A stretch of 64,000 bases of DNA from JAWKTM01 sp041399085 (GTDB lineage Bacteria > Planctomycetota > Planctomycetia > Pirellulales > Pirellulaceae), in the NCBI GenBank assembly GCA_041399085.1, contig JAWKTM010000034.1:1-64000 (forward strand), read 5' to 3'. This document shows, piece after piece, positions 18,501 through 27,221 of the stretch. The position numbers and the translations under genes were made by a program. Each line of letters starts with the position of its first letter. Position 1 is the first letter of the stretch. The notes under the pieces were generated by a model. The model worked only from the letters and a program-made list of their open reading frames with translations, was not told where the DNA came from and ran no database searches.

Positions 18501-20730
18501 CACGGCCGGCATCACGGTCACTCCGACCACGGGACTGTTGCTCAGCGAAGCCGGGCAGACCGATACGGTCGACATCGTGTTGAACAGCCAGCCGACGGCG
18601 GACGTCACGATCAACGTGTCGGCCTCGCCCGTTGGCCAAGCGACCGTTTCCGTGTCGAGCGTCACGTTCACGCCGGCTAACTGGAACGTGGCCCAAACCG
18701 TGACGCTCGCGGCGATCGACGACGACATCGACGAGGGAGCGACCGGCGTGGCGCTCATCACCGATCCGGCGAGCAGCGCCGACGCGAAGTACAACGGGCT
18801 GAACGCGATCGACGTCAATGGCTCGATTTTGGATAACGACACGCGCGGCGTCGTTGTCTCGGCGATTTCCGGTCCGACGACCGAAAACGGCGTGACGGCC
18901 ACGTTCACCGTGGTGCTCACGAGCCAACCGACCGGCAACGTTTCGATTCCGCTCGCCACCAGCGACGCGTCCGAGGGAACCGTGTCGGCCGTCTCGGTCG
19001 ACTTCACGCCCGCGAATTGGAACACAACGCAAACCATCACGGTCACCGGCGCGGATGATTCGATTGTCGACGGCGACGTCGCCTACTCGATCGTGACCGG
19101 CGCGATCGGCGGCAGCAGCGACTATGCGGGCATCGACCCCGATGATGTGGCCGTCATGAACGAAGACGACGACGTGCTGACGTTAACGCTGAGCATCAAT
19201 CCGGCGTCGGTCTCCGAAGCCGACGGCACCGGCGCCGCCACCGGCACGGTCACTCGCAACGATGGCGATCTCGGCAGCGAGTTGATTGTGACTTTGACCA
19301 GCAGCGACGCTTCCGCTGCCACGGTGGCGACGACCGTCACGATCGCGGCTGGCGAAACTTCGGCCACCTTCTCGATCGACGCCGTGGACGACGCGCTGAT
19401 CGACGGCACGCAAACGACCACGATCACCGCCGCGGCGACGAACTATGTTTCGGCCTCGGGCGATCTGGATGTCACGGACGACGACGGCATCGTCAACACC
19501 GCGCCCGAGATTCTCACGTTGGCGGCGGCGGGCTTCGACAACAAAGCGTTGCCGGGCGAACCGGTTGAGCTGACCGGCAGCTTTTCTGATTTGGATGTCG
19601 GCGACACGCACACGGTCATCGTCGCGTGGGGCGATGGCACAACGGAAACGTTGACGGCCGCTCAAGTCAACCAAGCGGATGATACGTTCGCCGCTTCGCA
19701 CGTCTACGCGACCGGCGGGCTGTTCACGATCGAGGTCACGGTCGTCGATTCACAGGCGGCTTCCGATACGGAGCAAACGGCGGCGGCGGTCACGGGTTTG
19801 CGTGTGACCGATGGCGGTGTGCTGCAGATTGTCGGCACGAATGAACGGGACGATGTGGATGTCAGCTTGGTGCTGGTCCGCGTGCCGCAGACCAGCAACT
19901 CGCGCGGTAACGGCAACGGGCGCGACGACGATGACGACGATCGTGGCCGAGGGCGCGGTCGGGGTCGCGGCGATAATTTCACTTACGAGTTGAAGCTGCA
20001 AGTCGTCGCCGTCTTGGGCCGCGGTCGCGATCGAGTCGAGATTGTCGAGTACTTCGATCCCGAAGCCATTACGGCGATCGAAATCTATCTGTGCGACGGC
20101 AACGATCGGGCGACCGTGCTGGTGGATGATTGCGACGATTCGGTAGCGGCGATTCCCACGACGGTCGATGCCGGAGATGGCAACGATCTGGTCTGGACCG
20201 GAGCGGGCAACGATCTTTTGATCGGCGGCGGCGGCAACGATTGGTTGCTCAGCGGCGACGGTGACGACGTGGTGCTGGGCGGCGCGGGCAACGACGGCAT
20301 CGACGGCGGCGACGGCGACGATGCGTTGTCGGGCGGCGAAGGAAACGACGACATCTACGGCGGGCGCGGCAACGATCTGTTGATCGGCGGGCTCGGCCGG
20401 GATTGGCTATCGGGCGAACGAGACGATGATTTGCTAGTTGCCATGCGTTGGACGGGCGAGGAGGACGAAGCCGCGCTGCTGGCGGTGCTGGCCGAATGGA
20501 CTCGCACGGACGCCAGCTACGCCGACAAGCTGGATCATCTGACCGGCGTCGCTCCGGGGTTGAACGGCAGCCACGTGCTGGACGATTCGACGCTGGAGGA
20601 CGACGGCTCGCGCGACAATCTCGAAGGGGATTCGGGCCGCGACCTGTTCTTCGCCCAAATGGATGGCCGCCGTCGCGATCGGCTGCGAGACGACCGCTGG
20701 TACGAAGCGGTGTTTGACATCGACGGCTAA
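15583..20730 (+). CDS. Calx-beta / RTX surface protein, 3' part of the gene starting at 13501
   Basis: 1715 residues in the same frame as the upstream part; the apparent ATG at 15583 is internal. It consists of about ten or more tandem Calx-beta-type modules of roughly 100-120 residues (recurring TVTRN, SSDTSEA, AVDD, DVTDND motifs). A PKD-like domain follows (VIVAWGDGT, nt 19500-19800), then an Arg/Gly/Asp-rich low-complexity stretch (nt 19905-19975) and RTX-type calcium-binding nonapeptides (GDGNDL, GAGNDL and similar, nt 20165-20430). The calcium modules and the N-terminal protease suggest a cell-surface or secreted, calcium-stabilised protein of about 2400 residues. Module similarity also makes this locus prone to recombination and misassembly. 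Confidence 0.87.
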   Translation: MDVTDNDVAGVVVTPTSGLQTSESGGTATFTVVLTSQPQPDVLIRMVSSDVSEGTLSASSLTFNASNWNIPQTVTVTGVDDPIVDGDIAYTAILSNVVSNDLDYSGLNPADVSLTNLDNDTAALTLSIAAASISEANGAAATTATITRNTPTTSSLIVTLTNSDSSEISVPASVVIPNGQSSVTFNLDAVDDLLADGTKTVTLTASAAGHASASDTVDVTDNEVAALTLVINPSTVSETAGAAAATGVVTRNTEDVSQPLVVTLSSSDTSEATSAASVTILAGQTSASFAIDAVDDLLDDGSKDVTFTAEASGFDSGSDNLQVTDNEVPTLSVSIQAASIVESAGSAATTVTISRNSENISSPLIVTLTSDDTSEATIVGSATIPSGASSVTVDLDAVDDAIVDGDQTVTITASQANFTSGSDTLIVQDDDVKTLTLTVSPATFSEAAGSNAALGTVTRNDGDLSSSLLVMLTSSDTSEATVPATVTIDAGQSSATFAIAAVDDLMVDGTQQVTFTASAGLTAPSHVSGTFTVDVTDNDGPALTLVINSASIGEADGAGATTATISRNSNTVSALTVTLTSGDTSEAAVPATVDISAGQSSVTFAIDAIDDFIVDGTQTVTILAEAAGHTSDSGSLDVTDNDVAGIVVSPTTGLITTEAGGTANFTVVLTSQPADDVTISLSVDDPSEAALSTGSLTFTAANWNTAQTVTVTGQDDAIVDGDMPFVVNLNAAVSNDGDYNGIDPDDVAGTNQDNDTPTLIVTLATDTISETGPGSTTIGTVTRNTDTSVALTVNLFRSDGSEASVPATVEIPIGAASATFIVTAVDDLIVDGTRDVIVGASLLGYDGVASLLHVTDDDLPGFTITPTDGNTTVNESGSADTFDVVLWAAPIDDVVLNISSGDVGEATVGPTTLTFNSTNWNVPQTVTVTGIDDPVDDGDQLTSITVAVNTGLTDDAWDGLAAQSVNVTTVDDDTAGITVTPTTGLLLSEAGQTDTVDIVLNSQPTADVTINVSASPVGQATVSVSSVTFTPANWNVAQTVTLAAIDDDIDEGATGVALITDPASSADAKYNGLNAIDVNGSILDNDTRGVVVSAISGPTTENGVTATFTVVLTSQPTGNVSIPLATSDASEGTVSAVSVDFTPANWNTTQTITVTGADDSIVDGDVAYSIVTGAIGGSSDYAGIDPDDVAVMNEDDDVLTLTLSINPASVSEADGTGAATGTVTRNDGDLGSELIVTLTSSDASAATVATTVTIAAGETSATFSIDAVDDALIDGTQTTTITAAATNYVSASGDLDVTDDDGIVNTAPEILTLAAAGFDNKALPGEPVELTGSFSDLDVGDTHTVIVAWGDGTTETLTAAQVNQADDTFAASHVYATGGLFTIEVTVVDSQAASDTEQTAAAVTGLRVTDGGVLQIVGTNERDDVDVSLVLVRVPQTSNSRGNGNGRDDDDDDRGRGRGRGRGDNFTYELKLQVVAVLGRGRDRVEIVEYFDPEAITAIEIYLCDGNDRATVLVDDCDDSVAAIPTTVDAGDGNDLVWTGAGNDLLIGGGGNDWLLSGDGDDVVLGGAGNDGIDGGDGDDALSGGEGNDDIYGGRGNDLLIGGLGRDWLSGERDDDLLVAMRWTGEEDEAALLAVLAEWTRTDASYADKLDHLTGVAPGLNGSHVLDDSTLEDDGSRDNLEGDSGRDLFFAQMDGRRRDRLRDDRWYEAVFDIDG

Positions 20731-21398
20731 CGTCGCCGGCCGACCGCTCGACTCGGCCGCTTTCATTCCGCGCGCTTGGGCAATTCCGCCGCCCAAGCGC
20801 GCATCGACACCGTGCAGCCGCGCATCGACACCGTGCAGCCGCGCATCGACATCGTGCAGCCGCGCATCGACACCGTGCAGGCGCGCATCGGCACCGTGCA
20901 GCCGCGCATCGGCACCGTGCAGCCGCGCATCGGCATCGTGCAGCCGCATCGGCATCGTGCAGCCGCGCATCGACCATCGTGCAGCCGCAAACATCGGCAT
21001 AGTGCCGCGCATCGACATCGTGCAGCCGCACATCGGCATCGTGCAGCCAAACATCGACATCGTGCAGCCAAACATCGGCATCGTGCAGCCAAACATCGGC
21101 ATCGTACCGACGGGAAACGCCGCGTGTCGGCCAAAATGACGCGACGCGACGAACTGAATGCGACACCGCGACGCATTCGGTCGATCTTGAGAATTCCGAA
21201 TCGCGTGGCTAGGGTGGAACTTGGCTCGGACCGGCAAACGCCTCGGTCCGCCGCCGGCCTGCCTTCCCCGCGGTGGCGAACGCTTTTCGACACGCCGCGT
21301 TCCCCTTCGCAATTCGATCGAACGCGGTCGCCTCGGAATTCGCCGCGCCGCTTCGCTCCCACCGATTTTTCCCGCTCGTCACGAGGTTTCGATTCACG
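20731..21398. other. Intergenic region with a 21-bp repeat array
   Basis: 668 bases between the surface-protein gene and the next PVC haem protein. About half is the tandem array at 20800-21112. The remaining flank (21113-21398) holds no convincing gene; the frame of the downstream CDS is open through it, but the ATG at 21399 with its signal peptide is the better start. Confidence 0.5.
20800..21112. repeat. 21-bp tandem repeat array, about 15 units
   Basis: Fifteen consecutive units of the pattern CGCATCGrCAyCGTGCAGC plus two bases. Units 1-7 are exactly 21 bp, units 8-10 (20947-21007) have lost or gained bases, and units 11-15 are again 21 bp, with the leading CGC drifting to AAC. Because 21 is a multiple of three and the unit has no stop, all six frames are open. 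Plus-strand frame 1 gives RIDTVQP heptads, later IGIVQPN in another frame; the minus strand gives GCTMSMR or a Cys/Arg-rich heptad. No start with a ribosome site is convincing, so I treat it as a repeat rather than a gene. Confidence 0.85.
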
Positions 21399-24300
21399 AT
21401 GAAGGTTCGTTCCCTACTCGGCCGTTTCGCTTTCGGCATTCTCCTAACGTCAACCGCCGCGGGCTGGGCCATCGAACCGCCGCCAGCCGGTGATCCGGCG
21501 CCGCCGTCGATCGCGGCCGCTTCGTCCGAAGGCCAAGACGCCTTGCAGGGTTTCACGTTGCACGATGGTTGGAAAGGCGAGCTGTTCGCGGCCGAACCGG
21601 TGACGGTGAATCCGGTGGCTTTCTACGTCGACGATCAAGGCCGGGTCTACGTGTGCGAGTCGTTTCGCCAGAATCGCGGCGTCACGGATAATCGCGGCCA
21701 CGATCAAGCTTGGTTGAACGACGACCTCGCGGCCCGGACGGTCGAGGATCGGCTGCAATATCATCTGAAACATTTGAAGGACAAGGTCGGCGAGTACACC
21801 AAGTACGACGACCGGATTCGGTTGCTGGAAGACCGCGACGGCGACGGCCGAGCCGATCACGACACGGTGTTCGCCGATCACTTCAACCAGATCGTCGACG
21901 GCAGCGGAGCGGGCGTGCTGGCTCGCGGCGGCAACGTGTACTTCACCTGCATTCCGCATCTGTGGTTGTTGCGCGACGACAACAACGACGGCCAGGCGGA
22001 CGTTCGCAAATCGCTGCACAACGGTTATGGCGTGCGAGTCGCCTTTCGCGGGCACGATCTGCACGGACTGACGATCGGCCCGGACGGCATGTTGTATTTC
22101 AGCATCGGCGACCGCGGCTATAACATCACGACGCCAAACGGCCAGCTCGTGAATCCCGAATCGGGCGCGGTGTTTCGGTGCGAGCTGGATGGCTCGGGCC
22201 TGGAGGTCTTCGCCACCGGACTGCGAAACCCGCAAGAGCTGGCTTTCGACGATCACGGCAACCTGTTCACCGGCGACAACAACTCGGACAGCGGCGACAA
22301 GGCCCGCTGGGTCTATGTGGTCGAAGGCGGCGACACCGGGTGGCGGATGGCGTATCAGTATCTCAGCGATCGCGGGCCGTTCAATCGCGAGAAGATTTGG
22401 CACCCGTATCATCCGGGCCAGCCGGCTTACATCGTGCCGCCGATCGCGAATTTCGCCGACGGGCCTTCTGGGCTGGACTACTATCCCGGCACCGGTTTGT
22501 CCGACGATTGGCGAGGCACGTTCTTTCTGTGTGATTTTCGCGGCACTCCGTCGAACAGCGGCGTGCGAACGTTGCGAGCCAAGCCGAAGGGAGCGTTCTT
22601 CGAGGTGGCCGATGCCCAACAGCCGATCTGGAAGGTGCTGGCGACCGACGTGCAGTTCGGTCCGGACGGCTCGATCTACGTTTCCGATTGGGTGAACGGC
22701 TGGAACGGCGAAGGCAAGGGACGCATCTATCGGTTCTTCGATCCGGCGGCTCGCAACAGCGACGCGGCGAAAGAGACGGCGCGGCTGTTGGGCGAAGGGA
22801 TGAGCGGCCGCACGTCGGGCGAACTGGTCGCGCTGCTCGGCCACGCGGATCAACGCGTGCGGCTGGAGGCTCAGTTCGCGTTGGCCGACAACCGCGATGT
22901 TCAATCGTTGTCCGACGCGGTTGGCGATTCGTCCGCCGAGTCATTAGCGCGGATGCATGCCGCATGGGGACTGGGCCAGATCGCTCGGCACGCGGCAAAC
23001 TCGTCGCGCGAGGAAGCCGCCAAGTCGCTCGCGGCCGTGGTTGCTTTGTTGAATGACGGTGACGAGGAACTGCGTGCTCAAGCGGCCAAGGTCGTGGGCC
23101 GAGCGGCGTTGGAATCCGCGACGCCGAAGTTGATCGAGTTGTTGCAAGACGACAGCGCTCGCGTTCGCTATTTCGCGGCGATGGGTTTGGCCAAAATCGG
23201 CGATGCGGCGGCCGTTCCGGCGCTGACCGCGATGCTGGCCGAGAACGACAACGCCGATCCGATCTTGCGACACGGCGGCATCATGGGGTTGGCTGGCGTG
23301 CAGGATCCGAAGTCGCTGGAAGGGTTGGCAACGCATCCCAGTTCCGCCGTTCGCTTGGCTGCGGTCGTGGCGCTGCGCAAGCGACAAGCCGAGTCGGTCG
23401 CCGACTATCTGAACGACGCCGATCCGCTGGTGGTGCTCGAAGCGGCTCGCGCGATTCACGACATGCCGATCCCCGCCGCGCTGCCGCGCTTGGCCGCGCT
23501 TGTCGTGCGGCCTTCGCAAGACGACGCGCTGCTGCGTCGCGTGCTGAATGCCAACTTCCGATTGGGCGGAGCGGAACAGGCCGCGGCGGTCGCCGAATTC
23601 GCCGCGCGGGAGAGCTCGCCCGCGGCGATGCGGCTGGAGGCGCTGCGAATGCTGGGCGATTGGGCCGAGCCGTCGTCGCGCGATCGCGTGCTTGGCATGT
23701 GGCGTCCGCTCGACTCGCGCGATCCGCAGGTGGCGGTCGAGGCGCTGAAGCGGTCGCTGCCGAGCTTGCTGACCGCGCCGGACGAAGTTCGCAACGAAGC
23801 GGTGAAGATCGCCGCCGCGTTGGGCATTCGCGAGATCAGCCCGACGCTGCATGCGATGGTGGCCAACGCGGATCAACCGCCGCGCGTGCGAGCCGATTCG
23901 CTCGGCGCGCTGACGGCGCTGAAGGACGCCAAGCTGCGCGAGGCGATCGAACGGGGCTTGGCCGATCGCCAACCGCTGGTTCGCGACGCGGCTCGACGCG
24001 CGCTCGCACAAGCTTCGCCAGCCGAAGCGCTACCGCTGCTGGAGAAAGCGATCGAAGCGGACAACACGGTCGAACGCCAAGGCGCGATGGCAACTCTGGC
24101 CGGCATGGAATCGGACGGGGCGGCGCGAGTGATTCTGGGTTCGCTCGATCGTTTGCTGGCGGGTAAGGTCCCGGCCGACACGCGGCTGGACGTGTTGGAA
24201 GCCGCGGCGACTCGCTCGACGCCGGCGATCGCCGAGAAGCTGGCCGCCTACGAGGCGACTCGCAAAGACGATTCGCCCGCCGAGCGATACCGCGAAACGC

Positions 24301-24725
24301 TGGTCGGCGGCGATGCCGAACGAGGCCGTCGGATCTTTTTCGAGCGTACCGAAGTCTCCTGCGTGCGTTGCCACAAGATCGACGAAATCGGCGGCGAAGT
24401 CGGCCCGAATCTGTCGAAGATCGCGACGGATAAGAAGCGCGACTACTTGCTGGAATCGATCGTCGATCCGAACAAGGCGATCGCCAAAGGCTTCGATTCC
24501 GTGATGCTGCTGGACGACGACGGCAAGGTTCACGTCGGCATTCTCAAGCAAGAGTCCGACGACGCGATTCAAATCATGACGGCCGAAGGCAAGCTGGAGT
24601 CGATCCCCACCGACTCGATCGACGTTCGCCGCCAAGCGAAATCGGCGATGCCGGAGGACTTGACCAAACACCTCACTCGCCAGGATGTGCGCGACTTGAT
24701 CGAGTTCCTCTCGGGGCGAAAATAA
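21399..24725 (+). CDS. PVC-type haem-binding propeller/HEAT protein
   Basis: 1108 residues from ATG 21399. The frame is open further upstream, but this start gives a classic signal peptide (MKVRSLLGRFAFGILLTS, then AAGWA). An N-terminal planctomycete propeller domain (about 45-450) with DRDGDGRAD and DGMLYFS motifs is followed by a long stretch of HEAT/PBS-lyase-like helical repeats (about 460-950) and a C-terminal cytochrome c domain with CVRCH at 988-992 and a GGEVGPNLS segment. It is simpler than the protein at 85-5052, lacking SGNH, discoidin and cupredoxin domains. Likely periplasmic or surface-attached and involved in redox steps of carbohydrate use; the actual substrate is unknown. Confidence 0.9.
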   Translation: MKVRSLLGRFAFGILLTSTAAGWAIEPPPAGDPAPPSIAAASSEGQDALQGFTLHDGWKGELFAAEPVTVNPVAFYVDDQGRVYVCESFRQNRGVTDNRGHDQAWLNDDLAARTVEDRLQYHLKHLKDKVGEYTKYDDRIRLLEDRDGDGRADHDTVFADHFNQIVDGSGAGVLARGGNVYFTCIPHLWLLRDDNNDGQADVRKSLHNGYGVRVAFRGHDLHGLTIGPDGMLYFSIGDRGYNITTPNGQLVNPESGAVFRCELDGSGLEVFATGLRNPQELAFDDHGNLFTGDNNSDSGDKARWVYVVEGGDTGWRMAYQYLSDRGPFNREKIWHPYHPGQPAYIVPPIANFADGPSGLDYYPGTGLSDDWRGTFFLCDFRGTPSNSGVRTLRAKPKGAFFEVADAQQPIWKVLATDVQFGPDGSIYVSDWVNGWNGEGKGRIYRFFDPAARNSDAAKETARLLGEGMSGRTSGELVALLGHADQRVRLEAQFALADNRDVQSLSDAVGDSSAESLARMHAAWGLGQIARHAANSSREEAAKSLAAVVALLNDGDEELRAQAAKVVGRAALESATPKLIELLQDDSARVRYFAAMGLAKIGDAAAVPALTAMLAENDNADPILRHGGIMGLAGVQDPKSLEGLATHPSSAVRLAAVVALRKRQAESVADYLNDADPLVVLEAARAIHDMPIPAALPRLAALVVRPSQDDALLRRVLNANFRLGGAEQAAAVAEFAARESSPAAMRLEALRMLGDWAEPSSRDRVLGMWRPLDSRDPQVAVEALKRSLPSLLTAPDEVRNEAVKIAAALGIREISPTLHAMVANADQPPRVRADSLGALTALKDAKLREAIERGLADRQPLVRDAARRALAQASPAEALPLLEKAIEADNTVERQGAMATLAGMESDGAARVILGSLDRLLAGKVPADTRLDVLEAAATRSTPAIAEKLAAYEATRKDDSPAERYRETLVGGDAERGRRIFFERTEVSCVRCHKIDEIGGEVGPNLSKIATDKKRDYLLESIVDPNKAIAKGFDSVMLLDDDGKVHVGILKQESDDAIQIMTAEGKLESIPTDSIDVRRQAKSAMPEDLTKHLTRQDVRDLIEFLSGRK

Positions 24726-24827
24726 ATCGCTAGTAGCGGCAGGATAAAGTTGGCATACGTTAGGGTCTTATGTGGCTGCCGCTCTCTGAACGATCACACT
24801 CCCACTGCTGTTTAACTGCTTGCCGCT

Positions 24828-25592
24828 ATGTCCGACGCCGGCGATAACATCGAAACCGAGCAGCGCGGTGGGTTAGTTGGTCGGTTGTTGGTACTAGGCA
24901 TCGTCTTGATTGTTGCTGCCGCGGTGTATTGGGCGTTCGGCGATTCGCTCACGCTTTCGGCTTTGGCCGAACGAGAAACGCAGCTTCGCGATTGGCGGAC
25001 GCAACATCCGGTGGCGGTGTATGCCGTGGCGGCGTTGGTGTATGTGATGGTGACCGGGCTGTCGTTGCCGGGCGCCACGGTGTTGACGCTGTTGTACGGT
25101 TGGTACTTTGGCTTGCCGCGCGGCGTGGTGCTGGTCAGCTTCGCATCGACGGCCGGCGCGACGGTGGCTTTCTTGGTCAGCCGGTTTCTGTTTCGCGAGG
25201 CGATCGAGCGGCGATTTCACGAACGCTTGCAGCGATTCGATGCGGCTTGGCAAAGCGAAGGACCGTTCTTTCTGTTTGCGTTGCGGTTGGTCCCCGCCGT
25301 GCCGTTCTTCGTGATCAACGCCGTGATGGGGCTGACTTCGATTCGGGCGCGAACGTTTTGGTGGGTCAGTCAGCTCGGGATGTTGCCTGGCACAATCGTG
25401 TATGTGTACGCCGGGTCGAGCGTGCCGAGCCTGCGAACGCTGGCGGACGACGGTATCGGCGCGGTATTCTCGCCCACACAGTTGACGCGGTTGGTGTTGG
25501 CATTCGCGCTGCTAGGCCTGTTGCCGCTCGCCGCGCGTTGGACCCTAAAATGGTTCGGCCGTTCACCCACGGGAGCCCAAAGCTCCCGCTGA
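24828..25592 (+). CDS. TVP38/TMEM64 (VTT/DedA-like) membrane protein
   Basis: 254 residues with a short acidic N-terminus, a first transmembrane helix at about 18-41 (LLVLGIVLIVAAAVYWAF), a second near 60-82, and the VTT-domain signature: a re-entrant GATVLTLLYGWYFGLPRGV segment, then LRLVPAVPFFVINAVMGL. VTT proteins move or sense lipids or small metabolites across the membrane; the exact substrate here is unknown. The next gene, 107 bp downstream, is a mercuric-reductase-like flavoprotein. That pair recurs as neighbours or fusions in other bacteria, which suggests a joint function in an unknown redox or transport step. The last codons overlap the first of three short dyad repeats. Confidence 0.88.
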   Translation: MSDAGDNIETEQRGGLVGRLLVLGIVLIVAAAVYWAFGDSLTLSALAERETQLRDWRTQHPVAVYAVAALVYVMVTGLSLPGATVLTLLYGWYFGLPRGVVLVSFASTAGATVAFLVSRFLFREAIERRFHERLQRFDAAWQSEGPFFLFALRLVPAVPFFVINAVMGLTSIRARTFWWVSQLGMLPGTIVYVYAGSSVPSLRTLADDGIGAVFSPTQLTRLVLAFALLGLLPLAARWTLKWFGRSPTGAQSSR

Positions 25593-25655
25593 GGTCCCAT
25601 TGCGGGAGCACGAAGCTCCGGCTGAGTCGTGCCCAAAGCTCCCGCTGAGTCCTCC
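25570..25655. repeat. Three short dyad repeats between the TVP38 and reductase genes
   Basis: Three imperfect copies of a ~25-nt element: GGGAGCCCAAAGCTCCC at about 25571, GGGAGCACGAAGCTCC at about 25604, and GCCCAAAGCTCCC at about 25630, each followed by a GCTGAG-type tail. Each can fold into a 5-6 bp stem. The first copy runs into the 3' end of the TVP38 reading frame. They resemble short intergenic mosaic repeats and may influence mRNA ends. Confidence 0.6.
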
Positions 25656-25699
25656 CGACGCCCAACCGTTCACCGCGCGCGAGAAAGCCCCACACTGCC

Positions 25700-26947
25700 A
25701 TGAGCGACTTTGCCTCGCTGATAACGGACGACGAACACGATCGCCAACTGATCGCCAACGTTCATCCGTCGAACTGGACCAATCCCCGGCCGACGGGACG
25801 CTACAACTTGGTGGTGATCGGGGCCGGCACGGCCGGTTTGGTGACGGCCGCCGCGGCGGCCGGATTGGGCGCCAAGGTCGCATTGATCGAGCGATCGTTG
25901 ATGGGCGGCGATTGTTTGAATGTTGGCTGCGTCCCGTCGAAAGGGCTGCTCAGCGCGGCTCGCGTCGTTGCCTCGGTGCGCGACGCGGAACGATTCGGGA
26001 TCCGAGTTCCGGCTGGCGTGGAAGCCGATTTCGGCGCGGCGATGCAGCGGATGCGTCGCTTGCGAGCGCGGATTAGTCCGGCCGATTCCGCCGATCGGTT
26101 TCGGCGCCTGGGAGTCGACGTGTACCTGGGCGAAGCCGAGTTTGTCGATTCCGGCGCCGTCACGGTCGCGGGAACTCGGCTGGAATTCAAACGAGCGGTG
26201 ATTGCCACCGGAGCTCGCGCCGCCGCGCCGCCGATCCGCGGTTTGGACGACGTTCCCTATCACACGAACGAGACCATCTTCGCGCTCACGCAATTGCCGC
26301 CGCGGCTGGGAGTGATCGGCGCGGGGCCGATTGGCTGCGAGATGGCTCAAGCGTTCGCGCGCTTTGGATCGCAAGTGACGCTGATTGAAAACGAACACGG
26401 CGTCTTGCCGCGCGAAGACCGCGATGCGGCGGAGATCGTCCAGCGATCACTCGAACGAGACGGCGTGCGGCTGCTGTGCTGCGGTCGCAAGTTGGAGGTC
26501 TCGCGGAGCGAGCCAGGGATTCGGCTGCAACTGGAATCGCACGACCAGACGCATGACGTAACGGTCGATCAATTGTTGGTGGCGACGGGACGAGCGGCCA
26601 ACGTCGAGCGACTGAACCTCTCGGCCGTGGGCGTGGTTTGCGATCAACATGGCGTGGTGGTCAACGATCGGCTGCAAACCACGAATCCGAGAATCTACGC
26701 GGCGGGCGATGTTTGCTCGCGGTACAAATTCACGCACGCCGCCGATTTCATGGCCCGGATCGTCGTGCAGAACGCGTTGTTTCTCGGCCGGCGCAAAGCC
26801 AGCCGCTTGATCATTCCGTGGTGTACGTACACGTCGCCCGAATTGGCGCGCGTGGGAATGATCGAGTCCGAAGCGGCCGATCAACGAATCGAAGTCGAGA
26901 CCTTCACCCAGGAATTCCGCGACATCGACCGCGCGTTTGCGTGCTAG
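25700..26947 (+). CDS. Mercuric-reductase-like FAD/NAD(P) disulfide oxidoreductase (3' end frameshifted)
   Basis: 415 residues are open here, and the rest of the protein continues in another frame to 27221. Motifs: FAD-binding GAGTAG at 41-46, redox-active disulfide CLNVGC at 72-77, a second Rossmann motif GVIGAGPIGCE, and AAGDVCS near the FAD site. The family transfers electrons from NAD(P)H through FAD to a disulfide substrate. There is no N-terminal metal-binding domain and no second Cys pair at the C-terminus, so mercury itself is an unlikely substrate. It sits directly after the TVP38-type membrane gene, its common neighbour. ATG 25700 follows a GCGCGAGAAAG stretch. Confidence 0.88.
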   Translation: MSDFASLITDDEHDRQLIANVHPSNWTNPRPTGRYNLVVIGAGTAGLVTAAAAAGLGAKVALIERSLMGGDCLNVGCVPSKGLLSAARVVASVRDAERFGIRVPAGVEADFGAAMQRMRRLRARISPADSADRFRRLGVDVYLGEAEFVDSGAVTVAGTRLEFKRAVIATGARAAAPPIRGLDDVPYHTNETIFALTQLPPRLGVIGAGPIGCEMAQAFARFGSQVTLIENEHGVLPREDRDAAEIVQRSLERDGVRLLCCGRKLEVSRSEPGIRLQLESHDQTHDVTVDQLLVATGRAANVERLNLSAVGVVCDQHGVVVNDRLQTTNPRIYAAGDVCSRYKFTHAADFMARIVVQNALFLGRRKASRLIIPWCTYTSPELARVGMIESEAADQRIEVETFTQEFRDIDRAFAC

Positions 26948-27221
26948 CGGGCGAAGACGACGGTTTCGCGAATTCACGTCCGCCGTGGCTCGGACAAGGT
27001 CGTTGGGCGCCACAATCGTCGGTTCCCATGCCGGCGAAATGATCTCCGAGATCTGCTTGGCGATGACCAACAATGTCGGCCTAAAGAAAATTAGCGCCGC
27101 GATTCACCCTTATCCCACGCAAACCGAGGCCATCCGCAAGCTGGGCGATCAATATAACCGCACGCGATTGACGCCGACGGTGCAATGGATGTTTGAAAAA
27201 TGGTTGCGGTGGACTCGCTGA
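26948..27221 (+). pseudogene. Out-of-frame 3' end of the disulfide oxidoreductase
   Basis: Conceptual translation across 26940-27221 restores the standard dimerisation domain: AGEDDGF, then IHVRRGSDKVVGATIVGSHA, AGEMISE, the catalytic HPYPTQTEA segment and a Trp/Arg end. At least three small indels are needed (near 26943, near 26970 and an extra C near 27012). Because the conserved residues, including the active-site HPYPTQ, are intact, I read this as sequence error rather than loss of function. Confidence 0.7.

Noticed and set aside
16444..19701. Many antisense frames across the Calx-beta modules
   Set aside because: Repeating low-complexity antisense of a module array; the plus strand has the Calx-beta consensus.
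20800..21112. Possible CRISPR array
   Set aside because: Units are contiguous with no unique spacers and are only 21 bp.
20434..21312. 292-residue minus-strand frame with GCTMSMR heptads
   Set aside because: Generated by the 21-bp array, which is open in all frames; its ends overlap the neighbouring gene and it has no clear start.
20776..21402. 208-residue plus-strand frame with RIDTVQP heptads
   Set aside because: Starts with TTG without a ribosome site, changes repeat phase midway because of indels, and runs into the next gene's start.
25700..27221. True mercury resistance gene merA
   Set aside because: There is no merR/merT/merP nearby, no N-terminal metal-binding domain and no C-terminal Cys pair; only the general disulfide oxidoreductase core matches.
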